Position numbers and translations under genes: made by a program
The notes under the pieces: generated by a model
The model's database searches: none
What the model saw: only the letters and a program-made list of their open reading frames with translations
Told to the model about the DNA's origin: nothing
Source of the DNA: JAHFKM01 sp035655455
GTDB lineage: Archaea; Nanobdellota; Nanobdellia; SCGC-AAA011-G17; GW2011-AR18
Assembly: GCA_035655455.1 (NCBI GenBank)
Contig: DASRUL010000040.1
Span: 1 to 5,428, forward strand
Direction: 5' to 3'
Length of the DNA: 5,428 bases
Part shown: positions 5,344-5,428 of the stretch, in pieces
Numbering within the stretch: position 1 is the first letter of the stretch
Layout of the letters: every line of letters begins with the position of its first letter

Positions 5344-5428
5344 TTAAGAACCGTAGTTCCGCTCTGAAAAACTCTCTGAAGGCTTTTTTCCCAATAAAAT
5401 CAATTCATTTAAAATAATCGAACTTTCT
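5344..5428 (-). CDS. Possible C-terminal fragment of an unidentified gene (start outside window)
   Basis: On the - strand one frame is open from the right edge (first full codon at 5427) to a TAA at 5344-5346, giving 27 residues (ESSIILNELILLGKK followed by PSESFSERNYGS). It is the only - strand frame without an early stop at the edge. A gene here would converge on the methyltransferase with a 36-bp gap, in keeping with the layout elsewhere. The first half looks like a protein helix; the last part is less convincing. A second frame, from 5404 down to a TGA at 5294-5296, is also open but has no start codon of its own (see findings on frameshifting). The family is not recognised, and the fragment may be non-coding. 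Confidence 0.25.
   Translation of the reverse strand, partial: ESSIILNELILLGKKPSESFSERNYGS
5347..5360 (-). other. Small hairpin with UACG tetraloop
   Basis: Read on the - strand, GAAC and GTTC pair around a TACG loop, with a further G-U pair outside. A C(UACG)G loop belongs to the extra-stable UNCG class in RNA. It lies next to the stop codon of the possible - strand gene. No T tract follows on either strand, so it is not a classical terminator. Confidence 0.4.

Noticed and set aside
5308..5428. tRNA or other structured RNA at the right end, suggested by GTTCAACCC near 5327
   Set aside because: The T-arm-like string has no matching acceptor, D or anticodon arms around it on either strand.

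Overview
The window looks like a piece of an archaeal chromosome. It carries a complete archaeal MBF1-type zinc-ribbon/HTH protein, a METTL5-type rRNA methyltransferase and a DUF217-class VapB antitoxin with its PIN-domain toxin. TATA-like boxes lie about 25 bp before the start codons of the genes that begin transcription units, as expected for leaderless archaeal transcripts. Genes are packed very tightly (overlaps or 1-2 bp gaps). The style, and the family of the membrane thioredoxin-like protein, remind me of uncultivated DPANN archaea such as Woesearchaeota or Pacearchaeota. That lineage guess is recollection and was not checked.

Left part (1-2112, + strand) is a glycosylation-type operon. 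It holds the C-terminal end of a probable multi-membrane-span glycosyltransferase, then a complete membrane-bound family 2 glycosyltransferase with all its catalytic motifs, then a membrane-anchored thioredoxin-like protein with a CPSC motif facing outward. The spacing is 2 bp and then a 7-bp overlap, so they are almost certainly co-transcribed. The middle (2105-3481, - strand) is a GT-C fold (PMT/ArnT-like) glycosyltransferase. It converges on the operon with an 8-bp overlap and its codon use is visibly different. Together these point to a cell-surface polysaccharide or glycoprotein locus.

The right part is informational and regulatory. The MBF1 homologue (3588-4016, +) is divergent from the GT-C gene across a 106-bp spacer with a candidate promoter on each strand. 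A complete vapBC toxin-antitoxin operon (4018-4640, -) converges on MBF1 with a 1-bp gap. It is divergent from the METTL5-like methyltransferase (4711-5307, +) across a 70-bp two-way promoter that also contains a palindrome suited to VapB autoregulation. The last ~120 bp hold a T/C-rich tract, a small stable hairpin and a possible C-terminal gene fragment on the - strand.

I see no CRISPR array, insertion sequence, tRNA or rRNA. The most interesting points are the glycosyltransferase/CxxC-thioredoxin pairing, which resembles in concept the Ost3/Ost6 subunits of oligosaccharyltransferase; the shared vapB/methyltransferase promoter region; and a possible -1 frameshift site at the right edge.
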